Assembly: GCF_009857835.1 (NCBI RefSeq)
Contig: NZ_WWCL01000003.1
Span: 682,001-746,000, forward strand
Source of the DNA: Duganella fentianensis
GTDB taxonomy: Bacteria; Pseudomonadota; Gammaproteobacteria; Burkholderiales; Burkholderiaceae_D
Length of the DNA stretch: 64,000 nt
Direction of reading: 5' to 3'
Shown: positions 17,256 to 25,116 of the stretch, one piece after another
Numbering within the stretch: position 1 is the first letter of the stretch
How the letters are laid out: each line of letters begins with the position of its first letter
The notes under the pieces: generated by a model
Told to the model about the DNA's origin: nothing
What the model saw: the letters and a program-made list of their open reading frames with translations, nothing else
The model's database searches: none
Position numbers and translations under genes: made by a program

Positions 17256-18551
17256 TTATGCCTGTTTGGCTTTGCGGCGACGTGCAGCGAAGCCGGTGAT
17301 GCCCAGACCGGCCAGCAGCATGGCATAGGTTTCTGGCTCAGGTACAGCTTGTGCCAGACCGTCCATGGCGTAGATCTCGGCTGTGGTCTTGTTGTAGGTT
17401 GGATTGTTCAGAATGTTCTGATTCAGATTCCAGCCCATGGCGTCAAACGCAGCCAGATCGTTCTGGCTCACAGAACCACCGGCGCAAGCGGCAATGGTTG
17501 GGTCCATCACACCGATCTGACGGGTGCTCAGGTAGCAGCTGCCGCCCAGATCCAGTACGGCTTTGTTGTCAGCCCAGTGCGAAGCTTGCTGACCGTCGCC
17601 GTTGTAGCGGCCGGTCGAGAAGAAGGCAGCTTCCTGCGCAACGTCTGGCAGGTTGAAGACGCTGGCACCGCCGTCAATCGAGAAGAAGGCAGTCTTGTTG
17701 GCGCCCCATTGCAGGTAGCGGCCACCGCCGTCGACGCCCGAACCATAGCGGAACAGATCCAGCGTGCTGCCGATCGCCCAGTCATCGATGTTTTTGGTGC
17801 CAAATGCGCCGCTGCTGAATTGAGCAGCGTAAGGGCCCTTGCCGCCAACCAGATCGAAGGTGTCGACGCCACTGACGAAGCCCAGAGCGTGGCCCAGTTC
17901 GTGTACTGCAACGGCGGTGAAGTCGTATTTGCCGCTTGCAATGCCATCGGTAGGGTTGAAGTCGAAGGCAAAGTTGGAGCTGAAAGTAATGCTGGCGTCA
18001 GTTTTGCGGGCGGCGTACGAATCTTGGTAGCTGGCGCCCATACCCATAGCTTTCAGTACCGCAGTGTTCACGTCCAGGTATTGGTTAATGCCATTGCTGC
18101 CATTCGAAATGCGGCTGGTAACGGACGGGTCGACACCGATCTTGTTGGCAGCATCAGCGTACGCATTGACGCGCATGGCCAGGTCGGTGCCATTCGCCAG
18201 CGTTGGCAGGTGGGCTACAGCAATCTGGTCCAATGCGCTGGTGCCGGTAGTTTTCAGACCTTGGTAAACGTCAGCAACCGATACGCCATTCGTGTTGCTG
18301 CCAGTGCTGCCCAGAATGCCGGCGCCCAGCGAAGCGAACTTAATGTCGATGCGAATGGTGGCATCGTTCGACAGCGTCTTGTTCCAGTAGTTGGCTGCTT
18401 TCTGGAAAGCAAACAGTGCCTCAGCGCCGTGCGGGGCGGTGGCGAAGCTGTTGGTGCTATCGATCAGAACGATATTGGCAGCAGACGCAGGAACAGCCAT
18501 CGCAGCGGCAACGGCGGCAGCGGCGACACTCTTAACCAGGGTTTTCTTCAT
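17256..18551 (-). CDS. PEP-CTERM-anchored metalloprotease (NF038122-like)
   Basis: 431 residues. Signal peptide MKKTLVKSVAAAAVAAAM...ASA; a zinc-protease motif HELGHALGFVSG at about 217-228 (HEXXHXXG, with Ser where metzincins have the third His, and Asp two residues further on); and a C-terminal PEP-CTERM sorting signal VPEPETYAMLLAG, hydrophobic helix and ARRRK. PEP-CTERM proteins are processed by an exosortase, usually in exopolysaccharide-making bacteria; no exosortase is in this window. GGAGAG precedes the ATG at 18551. The frame extends five codons upstream (18566) without support. Probably secreted or surface proteolysis. Confidence 0.9.
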   Translation of the reverse strand: MKKTLVKSVAAAAVAAAMAVPASAANIVLIDSTNSFATAPHGAEALFAFQKAANYWNKTLSNDATIRIDIKFASLGAGILGSTGSNTNGVSVADVYQGLKTTGTSALDQIAVAHLPTLANGTDLAMRVNAYADAANKIGVDPSVTSRISNGSNGINQYLDVNTAVLKAMGMGASYQDSYAARKTDASITFSSNFAFDFNPTDGIASGKYDFTAVAVHELGHALGFVSGVDTFDLVGGKGPYAAQFSSGAFGTKNIDDWAIGSTLDLFRYGSGVDGGGRYLQWGANKTAFFSIDGGASVFNLPDVAQEAAFFSTGRYNGDGQQASHWADNKAVLDLGGSCYLSTRQIGVMDPTIAACAGGSVSQNDLAAFDAMGWNLNQNILNNPTYNKTTAEIYAMDGLAQAVPEPETYAMLLAGLGITGFAARRRKAKQA

Positions 18552-19033
18552 TTCACATCTCTCCATGTAAGCGGTATTTGTTTTTACTGGGCTCTAATGA
18601 CCCTATATTGGTGGGGGATCGGTCACCTGCCGGCATCGCTGAGGACGCCTGAAAAGCGTAACATAAGCTCAATTTCCATTGTTTTAAGATTACTCAATTA
18701 GCATAAATAAATTTTTAATAAACAACACTTTGTATTTCTGCAATGCAAAAAAAGCAATTGAAAGGTCTATTTGTGACAATCTCAGCCGGTGCTGCGGTGT
18801 CGGGCTGTCGTGGCAGCTTCGGGCGGGCTGCAGGATTTTGGAGAAGGGCAGTGCGGAGAGGTACAATAGAGCTCTTTTTTTGGCAAAACGCACCCGAACT
18901 TCAGCGATCGCATGGCTGATAGGCTGCTTTTGTCCTCATTGCGTAGTGATGGTGGTGGTTTATCGCAAGCCTGTATGGTGCCGGCCCAGCGCCGCAAGCA
19001 TCCGCCTAACTCGTTGAACTTTAAGGATTATTC
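18552..19033. other. 482-nt AT-rich divergent intergenic region
   Basis: No convincing gene. 18681-18780 contains only about 24% G+C by my count, against roughly 60% around it, with A- and T-tracts. It separates the leftward PEP-CTERM gene from rightward ychF and probably holds both promoters. I saw no clear terminator, tRNA or conserved ORF; a 67-codon leftward frame at 18690-18893 has no start context or recognisable content. Confidence 0.7.
18838..18867 (+). promoter_or_regulatory. Candidate sigma-70 promoter for ychF
   Basis: -35 TTGGAG (18838-18843), 18-nt spacer, -10 TACAAT (18862-18867). It would give a 5' leader of about 160 nt before ychF. Confidence 0.45.
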
Positions 19034-20125
19034 ATGAGTCTCAAATGCGGCATCGTCGGCCTGCCTAACGTCGGCAAGTCCACCCTTTTCAATGCGCTGA
19101 CCAAGGCTGGCATTCCGGCCGAGAACTACCCGTTCTGCACCATCGAACCTAACGTGGGCGTGGTGGAAGTGCCGGACCCGCGTATGGCCGCACTGGCCGA
19201 GATCGTCAAGCCTGAGCGCATGGTGAATGCCATCGTGGAATTCGTCGACATCGCCGGTCTGGTGGCCGGTGCATCGCAAGGCGAAGGTCTGGGTAACCAG
19301 TTCCTGTCGCACATCCGCGAAACGGACGCCATCGTCAACGTGGTGCGCTGCTTCGAAGACGACAATGTGATCCACGTGGCCGGCAAGGTCAGCCCGCTGG
19401 ACGATATCGAAGTGATCCAGACCGAACTGGCGCTGGCCGACCTCGGCACGGTGGAAAAAGCCCTGCACCGCGAGAACAAGAAAGCCCGCTCCGGCGACAA
19501 GGATGCCGCCAAGCTGGTAGCTCTGCTGGAACGCCTGATGCCGCAGCTGAACGACGCCAAGCCAGTGCGTGCACTGGGTCTGGATGCCGATGAGATGCTG
19601 CTGATCAAGCCGCTGTGCCTGATCACCGCCAAGCCTGCCATGTATGTGGCCAATGTATCGGAAAGCGGCTTCACCAATAACCCGCTGCTGGATCAGCTGA
19701 GCACCTACGCTGCCACCCAGAACGCGCCTATCGTAGCCATCTGCGCTTCCATCGAAGCTGAAATCGCTGATCTGGATGACGCAGACAAGTCGGCTTTCCT
19801 GGCGGATCTGGGTATGGAAGAGCCGGGCCTGGACCGTCTGATCCGCGCTGCCTACAAGCTGCTGGGTCTGCAGACCTATTTCACCGCTGGCGTGAAAGAA
19901 GTGCGCGCCTGGACCATCCATATCGGTGATACCGCGCCGCAAGCTGCCGGCGTGATCCACACCGACTTCGAACGCGGTTTCATCCGTGCCCAGACCATCG
20001 CCTACGACGACTTTATCCAGTACAAGGGTGAATCGGCGGCCAAGGAAGCGGGCAAGATGCGCGCCGAGGGCAAGGAATATGTGGTGAAAGATGGTGACGT
20101 ACTGAACTTCCTGTTCAACGTCTGA
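19034..20125 (+). CDS. ychF: Redox-regulated ATPase YchF
   Basis: 363 residues. Obg-family P-loop protein that prefers ATP and binds ribosomes; linked to oxidative-stress control. G1 [10 protein letters not shown]3 DIAGLVAGA, and NVSE in place of the GTP-specific NKXD, which explains the ATP preference of the family. A C-terminal TGS domain ends in [22 protein letters not shown] before the ATG is a good ribosome site. pth and ychF are often neighbours in proteobacteria; here three hydrolase genes lie between. A strong terminator follows. Confidence 0.97.
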   Translation: MSLKCGIVGLPNVGKSTLFNALTKAGIPAENYPFCTIEPNVGVVEVPDPRMAALAEIVKPERMVNAIVEFVDIAGLVAGASQGEGLGNQFLSHIRETDAIVNVVRCFEDDNVIHVAGKVSPLDDIEVIQTELALADLGTVEKALHRENKKARSGDKDAAKLVALLERLMPQLNDAKPVRALGLDADEMLLIKPLCLITAKPAMYVANVSESGFTNNPLLDQLSTYAATQNAPIVAICASIEAEIADLDDADKSAFLADLGMEEPGLDRLIRAAYKLLGLQTYFTAGVKEVRAWTIHIGDTAPQAAGVIHTDFERGFIRAQTIAYDDFIQYKGESAAKEAGKMRAEGKEYVVKDGDVLNFLFNV

Positions 20126-20151
20126 GTCAGATTCTGGCTTTAGCACCACGT

Positions 20152-20177
20152 AAAACCCCGGCATGCCGGGGTTTTTT
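20152..20177 (+). terminator. Intrinsic terminator after ychF
   Basis: AAAACCCCGGC/GCCGGGGTTTT around an AT centre, followed by a run of T to 20177. Symmetric A and T runs could also stop transcription from the other strand. Confidence 0.92.
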
Positions 20178-20307
20178 ATTGTCTGAAATTCAGCCCGCTG
20201 CAGCTTTACGTATGCCCGGCCACAAGCTGGTGCAATGGTCTCGGGTACTGGCCCTGTCGGTGGTGATTTATGTGCTGCCGGCGATGGAGCGTGGTAGTAT
20301 TGTCAGC

Positions 20308-21111
20308 ATGACAAAGGTACGCATCCGGGGCTGCTTAGCTTGTATCGCGCTGTGTTTGCCATGGCGGCTGGCGCTGGCTGTCCAGACCATTCCTTTGTAT
20401 GTCTACTATCCGGGGCCGACCTTCGCAGTCGGCATGCCCGGCAACCTCAGTGAAAAAATGGCCGACTGGCTGACCCAGCGTTCGGCCGGGCGTTACCAGT
20501 TCATCGCTACCCAGCTACCTCGCCGCCGTCTGCAGATGATGCTCGGCCAGCCCCAGTGGCAGGGTGTGGTGGCCTGGGCCAATCCGCGCTGGTTCGGCGC
20601 CGAGGGCGCGCGCCAGAGCTGGAGCCGCTACTACATGGTCGATGCGAATATGGTGGCCTCGCTGCGTAGTGCGCCGTTCGAATATCAGGGCGATGCCTCG
20701 CTGCATGGACAGCGCATCGGCACGGTGGAAGGTTTTTCCTACAAGGACTTCGACGCTTTGCTGCAGACGGGACTAGTGAGCAAGGACGAAGCCGATAGTG
20801 AAGCGCGCAATCTGCTCAAGCTGCAGCAGCGCCGCGTACCGCTGGCATTTCTGCAGGCCAGTTCCATGCCCAGCATGCGCCAGCTATATCCCGATCTCGA
20901 TAGCTGGCTCTATCTGTCGGCCCGTCCCCGTACGGTGTTCGAGCGGGCTTTCTTCATGGCGCCCAACCAGCCGCAGTTGCTGGACTTCCTCAACCAGCAG
21001 AGTGCGGCCCTGCTCAACGACCGCCAGTGGCAGCAGGAGTTTGATACCTGCAAGCACATCGTGCCGCGCCAGTCCGGCGCCAGCGAGGCCCAGCGCAAGC
21101 TGTGCCGTTAA
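20308..21111 (+). CDS. Periplasmic solute-binding-like protein (SBP_bac_3 type)
   Basis: 267 residues from ATG 20308, chosen because it opens on a signal peptide (KVRIRGCLACIALCLPWRLALA); the frame is open to 20179 without a better start, and no good Shine-Dalgarno is seen. The mature part reads like a degenerate amino-acid/type-3 solute-binding fold: IPLYVYYPGPTF, GVVAWANPRWFG, a GQRIGTVEGFSYKDFDALL hinge-like segment, and C-terminal QWQQEFDTCK. Such orphan periplasmic proteins are common in Massilia relatives; ligand unknown. No permease genes adjoin it. Confidence 0.7.
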   Translation: MTKVRIRGCLACIALCLPWRLALAVQTIPLYVYYPGPTFAVGMPGNLSEKMADWLTQRSAGRYQFIATQLPRRRLQMMLGQPQWQGVVAWANPRWFGAEGARQSWSRYYMVDANMVASLRSAPFEYQGDASLHGQRIGTVEGFSYKDFDALLQTGLVSKDEADSEARNLLKLQQRRVPLAFLQASSMPSMRQLYPDLDSWLYLSARPRTVFERAFFMAPNQPQLLDFLNQQSAALLNDRQWQQEFDTCKHIVPRQSGASEAQRKLCR

Positions 21112-21133
21112 GCGCTGGGCCAGCTTTGTTGGG

Positions 21134-21190
21134 TATAATCGACGGATAGGCGGAGCCCTGCTCCGGTCAAGCGCCAGTCCGCAGGGACTG
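21134..21190 (+). promoter_or_regulatory. Promoter -10 and two leader hairpins of the NYN gene
   Basis: A perfect -10 TATAAT lies at 21134-21139 with no good -35. Downstream in the predicted leader, CGGAGC/GCTCCG (21151-21156/21160-21165) and CAGTCC-GCAG-GGACTG (21175-21190) form hairpins. The start at 21231 has no clear Shine-Dalgarno. Confidence 0.5.
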
Positions 21191-21230
21191 TCCCCGTCAT
21201 CTGCTACACCCATCACTAGAAAAAAACTTC

Positions 21231-22913
21231 ATGGCTTCTTCCAACGAAAACGTCAGCATGGCGCTGTTTTGCGACTTCGAAAACGTCGCGCTCGGTGTGC
21301 GTGACGCCAACTACGATAAATTCGATATCAAGCCCGTGCTGGAACGCCTGCTGCTCAAGGGCAGCATCGTGGTCAAGAAAGCTTATTGCGACTGGGACCG
21401 CTACAAGGGTTTCAAGGCGCCCATGCACGAAGCCAATTTCGAGCTGATCGAAATTCCTCACGTGCGCCTGTCCGGCAAGAACTCGGCCGACATCCGTATG
21501 GTGGTCGATGCGCTGGACCTGTGCTACACCAAGTCGCACGTGGATACTTTCGTCATCATCTCGGGCGACTCGGACTTCTCGCCGCTGGTGTCCAAGCTGC
21601 GCGAAAACGCCAAGAAAGTGATCGGCGTGGGCGTCAAGCAATCGACTTCCGACCTGCTGGTGGCGAACTGCGACGAGTTCATTTTCTACGATGATCTGGT
21701 GCGCGAAAGCCGCCGCGCCAAGCGCGACGCCAGCGAGAACCGTCAGGCCGTCAAACGTACGCCGGAAGAGGAACGCGCCCGCCGCGAAGAAATGGACAAG
21801 CGCCGCAATCAGGCGGTGGAAATCGCCATCGATACGTTTGAAGCGCTGGTGCTGGAACGCGGTGATAGCGGCAAGATCTGGGCATCCGTACTGAAGGAAG
21901 CCATCAAGCGCCGTAAGCCGGACTTTAGCGAGTCCTACTATGGCTTCCGCACCTTCGGCAATCTGATCGAGGAATGCAAGGCGCGTGGCCTGCTCGAATT
22001 CGGCCGTGATGAAAAATCCGGTGCCTATGTCTACCGTGGTAGCGGCGTGCCTATGCCTGCGGCGGTAGTTGGCGAGGCCATTGCCAATGATGGCGTGCAG
22101 CCGGCTGAAGGCGAGGGCGCCAAGCCGGAATCGCGCCGCAGCCGCAACCGTGGCCGCACGGCGGCCGAGCGCTTTGCCATTCGCCAGGCTGAACGCCAGG
22201 CCCGCGCGGGACAGGCCGCGCCGGGCGCAGAATCGGCCGGCGCGGACGATGGCGCTGCTATGGCTGCCGTGAGCCAGCCGGAAGCGGTACAGGTCGCCGA
22301 GGTCGCAATGGTGCCAGCCGCTGCGCCGGTGGCGGAATCGCTGCAGGAGTCTGCAGCCGAGGCTGGGGGCGCGACGGCTGCAACGCAGGCCGCTGCACCG
22401 GCGAAGAAGAAAAATGGTACCAAGCCGCCAGCGCGCAAGGTGAAAGCTGCCAACAAGCAGAAGACCGGGCAGCAGGGCGAGGCTAAGCCTGAGGCGGCGG
22501 CGGAGTCGCGCAGCGATGCGCCCGCCGTAGCGAAATCCGAGGCGCCGGCTGCAGCGAAGGCGGAAGCCGCGCTAGCGGCCAAGCCGGAAGCCCCTGTTGT
22601 TGCGAAACCGGAAGTGCCAGCAGCGGCGAAGGCGGAAGGCGCAGGCGCTGCATCGAAACCAGCGCCGCAGCAGCGCGATGGCGCCGCCAAGAAAAGTCCT
22701 CGCCACAAAGCCAAGCCGGCAGCCAAGGCGGCCGCTCCCGCAGCGCCGGTAGCCCAGACTGCAGCACCTGCCGCAGCAAAAGCCTCGCCAGCCGCGGCAC
22801 CGGCAGCGTCGGCAGGTGAGGGCGCCGAAGGGAAAGCAGCACCAGCCAAGCCGGCACGCAAACCGGCGCCACGCAAGCCGCGTCCACCCAAAGCTGCCGC
22901 CAGCGCGGAGTAA
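21231..22913 (+). CDS. NYN-domain RNase-like protein with OST-HTH domain and Ala/Lys/Pro tail
   Basis: 560 residues in three parts. Residues 1-155: NYN (PIN-like) domain with CDFENVALG (Asp15), SADIRMVVDAL and ISGDSDFSPLV, the acidic metal site of this putative RNase family (LabA-like). About 200-290: OST-HTH/LOTUS-like RNA-binding domain (IWASVLKEAIKRRKPDFSE, FGNLIEECKARGLL). About 290-560: low-complexity Ala/Pro/Lys/Glu tail with repeated AKPEAP-type units, reminiscent of histone-H1-like nucleic-acid-binding tails. The tail DNA is GC-rich and repetitive, so length may vary between strains. Likely RNA-directed; target unknown. The MOSC gene starts 8 nt later. Confidence 0.88.
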   Translation: MASSNENVSMALFCDFENVALGVRDANYDKFDIKPVLERLLLKGSIVVKKAYCDWDRYKGFKAPMHEANFELIEIPHVRLSGKNSADIRMVVDALDLCYTKSHVDTFVIISGDSDFSPLVSKLRENAKKVIGVGVKQSTSDLLVANCDEFIFYDDLVRESRRAKRDASENRQAVKRTPEEERARREEMDKRRNQAVEIAIDTFEALVLERGDSGKIWASVLKEAIKRRKPDFSESYYGFRTFGNLIEECKARGLLEFGRDEKSGAYVYRGSGVPMPAAVVGEAIANDGVQPAEGEGAKPESRRSRNRGRTAAERFAIRQAERQARAGQAAPGAESAGADDGAAMAAVSQPEAVQVAEVAMVPAAAPVAESLQESAAEAGGATAATQAAAPAKKKNGTKPPARKVKAANKQKTGQQGEAKPEAAAESRSDAPAVAKSEAPAAAKAEAALAAKPEAPVVAKPEVPAAAKAEGAGAASKPAPQQRDGAAKKSPRHKAKPAAKAAAPAAPVAQTAAPAAAKASPAAAPAASAGEGAEGKAAPAKPARKPAPRKPRPPKAAASAE

Positions 22914-22921
22914 GGAGCATC

Positions 22922-23767
22922 ATGGCCACCCTGTCGTCCTTGATCCTGTATCCGGTGAAGTCCTGTGGTGGCCTGTCCTTGCAGCAGGCAACGCTGACGG
23001 TGCAAGGCCTGCAGCACGCGGGCATAGGCGACCGCGAATGGGCTGTAGTCGACCCTTCCGGCGTCTGCCTGACCCAGCGCGAATATCCGCGCATGGCGCT
23101 GATCCGGCCGCAGCTGGCGGGCGACCAGCTGGTGCTCAGCGCGCCGGACATGCCAGCCTTGCAGCTGGCGCTGGCCCGCAGCGCGGGTGACGCTACGCTG
23201 ACGGTGCAAGTGTGGGAAGATCAAGTGCTGGCGAGTGACAGCGGCCAGCAGGCGGCCGACTGGTTCAGTGCCGTGCTGGGCGTGTCGTGCCGGCTGGCCC
23301 GGTTCCATCCGCAGGCCGAGCGTGCCGTCAGCCAGACCTGGAGCGGCGGCATCGCAGCCACCACCCTGTTCTCCGACGGTTATCCCCTGCTGCTGATCAG
23401 CCAGGCCTCGCTGGACGAACTCAATCAGCGCCTGCTGCGTGCCGGCCGCGCAGCCTTGCCGATGAACCGCTTCCGCCCCAACGTGGTGGTGGACGGCATC
23501 GAAGCCTTCGACGAAGACTATACGGAAACCTTTGCGCTAGGCGAGGCCGTGCTCAAGCCCGTCAAACCATGTCCGCGTTGCCCTATGCCCTCGGTCGATC
23601 AGGATAGTGGCGTGGTGGGGCCTGATCCGCTCGATATCATGCAGAGTTTCCGCGCCAAGCCGGAGCTCGAAGGCGCGCTGTGTTTCGGCATGAATTGCCT
23701 AGTGCTGGCCGGTGCAGGGCAGGTGCTCCGTGTCGGTCAGGAGGTCGAGGCTACGCTGGCGTTCTAG
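22922..23767 (+). CDS. MOSC-domain protein (YcbX-like, no ferredoxin domain)
   Basis: 281 residues. MOSC N-terminal beta-barrel (LILYPVKSCGGLSLQ, GDREWAVVD) followed by the MOSC domain (MNRFRPNVVVDG, EAFDEDY, CPRCPMPSVDQ). MOSC proteins bind molybdenum cofactor in sulfido form; YcbX detoxifies N-hydroxylated bases together with a C-terminal ferredoxin domain, which is absent here, so electrons must come from another protein if the role is the same. TAAGGAG, overlapping the NYN stop, supplies the ribosome site. Probably co-transcribed with the NYN gene. Confidence 0.88.
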   Translation: MATLSSLILYPVKSCGGLSLQQATLTVQGLQHAGIGDREWAVVDPSGVCLTQREYPRMALIRPQLAGDQLVLSAPDMPALQLALARSAGDATLTVQVWEDQVLASDSGQQAADWFSAVLGVSCRLARFHPQAERAVSQTWSGGIAATTLFSDGYPLLLISQASLDELNQRLLRAGRAALPMNRFRPNVVVDGIEAFDEDYTETFALGEAVLKPVKPCPRCPMPSVDQDSGVVGPDPLDIMQSFRAKPELEGALCFGMNCLVLAGAGQVLRVGQEVEATLAF

Positions 23768-23919
23768 GTCAGCCGCTGTGCGGAATGCCAGAAATGGTCA
23801 GGCGCGCGTCCTGCGTGTCTGGCGCTCAGACTTGCCGCTGAAGGTGCCGCCGAATTTACAAGTGGCAAAACTTGGCGTAATGTGGCATTTGGCAAGAAAT
23901 CAGGTGAGTAAGGGCATTT

Positions 23920-25116
23920 ATGACGCAAACGGCATCCAGCAAGTTACGGCCTAACAGTACCCCTGCCGCGGCAGCGGAGGAACTGGTGGCCGAGAACCAG
24001 GCGCTGCGCGCGCGTATGACCTATCTGCTCGAGCAGGCGGAGCGCAACCATTCCATCATGACGCGTCATCAGGCGTTTGATCTGGAAATTGTCGGCGCTG
24101 CTAATTTTCCTGAACTGATAGGCATTATCTTCCGCGTCTTACCGGTTATATCGGAACTCGATAGCGTAACTTTAACGCTGCTTGATGAAGATGCCGATAT
24201 CCGTGAAGTGATGCTCAAGCTCGACGTGGTGTTCGAGGATTTCCCCGGCCTGATCTTCGTCGAGGAGGTCGAAGCCATGGGGCTGGAACTGGCGCCGCGC
24301 AACGCGCAGGCCGCCGCGCCGCGTCCCCAGCTGGGCATGTATGATGCGCGCCGTCATGCTACGGCCTTTCCGCACCCGCCCGCCGGTTTGCAAAGTGTTG
24401 CGCTGGTACCACTGTTGCGGAACAAGCGGATTATCGGCTCGCTCAATCTGGGCAGCTGCGATCCCACCCGTTTCACCCCTAGTCTGGGCACGGATTTCAT
24501 CGAACACATGGCCTCCATCATCGCCATCTGTCTGGAAAACGTGATCAGTAACGAGATGCTCAAGTACATCGGCCTGACGGATTCCCTGACCGGCGTGTAC
24601 AACCGCCGCTATATCGACCGCCGCCTGCTGGAAGAGATAGCCCGCGCGCGTCGCCAGCAGTATCCGATTTCCTTCATGTACATCGATATCGACCACTTCA
24701 AGCGCGTCAACGATACGGTGGGCCATGGCGGCGGCGACGATGTGCTGCGCGAAGTATCGCGCCGCATCAAGAACGAGCTGCGTAGTTCCGATGCGCTGGC
24801 CCGTTTCGGCGGCGAAGAATTCGTGGTGCTGCTGATCGATGCCGATCTCGATAGCGCCGCTTTCGTGGCCGAACGTATCCGCGCCAGCGTGGCCGGCAGC
24901 ATGATCGTGCTGTCGCAGGAGTTGCAACTATCGGTGACGGTATCGATAGGCGTGGCCTGTCTGGCGCCGGGCGAAGCGGAAGGCGATCCGGCCGTGGTGG
25001 CGCGTACCTGGGTGGCGCAGGCCGATGCGCGCCTGTATGTGGCCAAGGAAAATGGCCGCAACCGCGTCATCAGCCGCGATGCCGATAGCGCTGCCGAGCT
25101 GCGCAACGTCGGCTAG
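23920..25116 (+). CDS. Diguanylate cyclase with DUF484/GAF-like sensor
   Basis: 398 residues. A short N-terminal coil (AAEELVAENQALRARM), a DUF484/GAF-like sensory region (about 45-210), then a GGDEF domain. The active loop reads GGEEF, with an intact RxxD (RSSD) inhibitory site five residues before it, so it should make cyclic-di-GMP under product inhibition. No transmembrane helix, so the signal is cytoplasmic. Its stop overlaps by 4 nt the stop of the convergent antiporter gene. The 152 nt upstream hold no strong promoter match that I could see. Confidence 0.92.
   Translation: MTQTASSKLRPNSTPAAAAEELVAENQALRARMTYLLEQAERNHSIMTRHQAFDLEIVGAANFPELIGIIFRVLPVISELDSVTLTLLDEDADIREVMLKLDVVFEDFPGLIFVEEVEAMGLELAPRNAQAAAPRPQLGMYDARRHATAFPHPPAGLQSVALVPLLRNKRIIGSLNLGSCDPTRFTPSLGTDFIEHMASIIAICLENVISNEMLKYIGLTDSLTGVYNRRYIDRRLLEEIARARRQQYPISFMYIDIDHFKRVNDTVGHGGGDDVLREVSRRIKNELRSSDALARFGGEEFVVLLIDADLDSAAFVAERIRASVAGSMIVLSQELQLSVTVSIGVACLAPGEAEGDPAVVARTWVAQADARLYVAKENGRNRVISRDADSAAELRNVG

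Noticed and set aside
3157-18698. A shared 12-mer AGATTACTCAAT near 3161 and 18687
   Set aside because: About a hundred chance 12-mer matches are expected in 64 kb, and contexts differ.
18690-18893. A 67-codon minus frame in the AT-rich gap
   Set aside because: No start context, no recognisable sequence, and composition follows the noncoding gap.
22100-22910. Repetitive GC-rich DNA as a tandem repeat element or CRISPR-like array
   Set aside because: It is coding, in frame with the NYN gene, and units are irregular Ala/Pro/Lys codon runs without fixed repeats or spacers.
23860-23905. TGGCA-containing stretch as a sigma-54 promoter before the diguanylate cyclase
   Set aside because: The spacing and GC element of TGGCAC-N5-TTGCA are not met.
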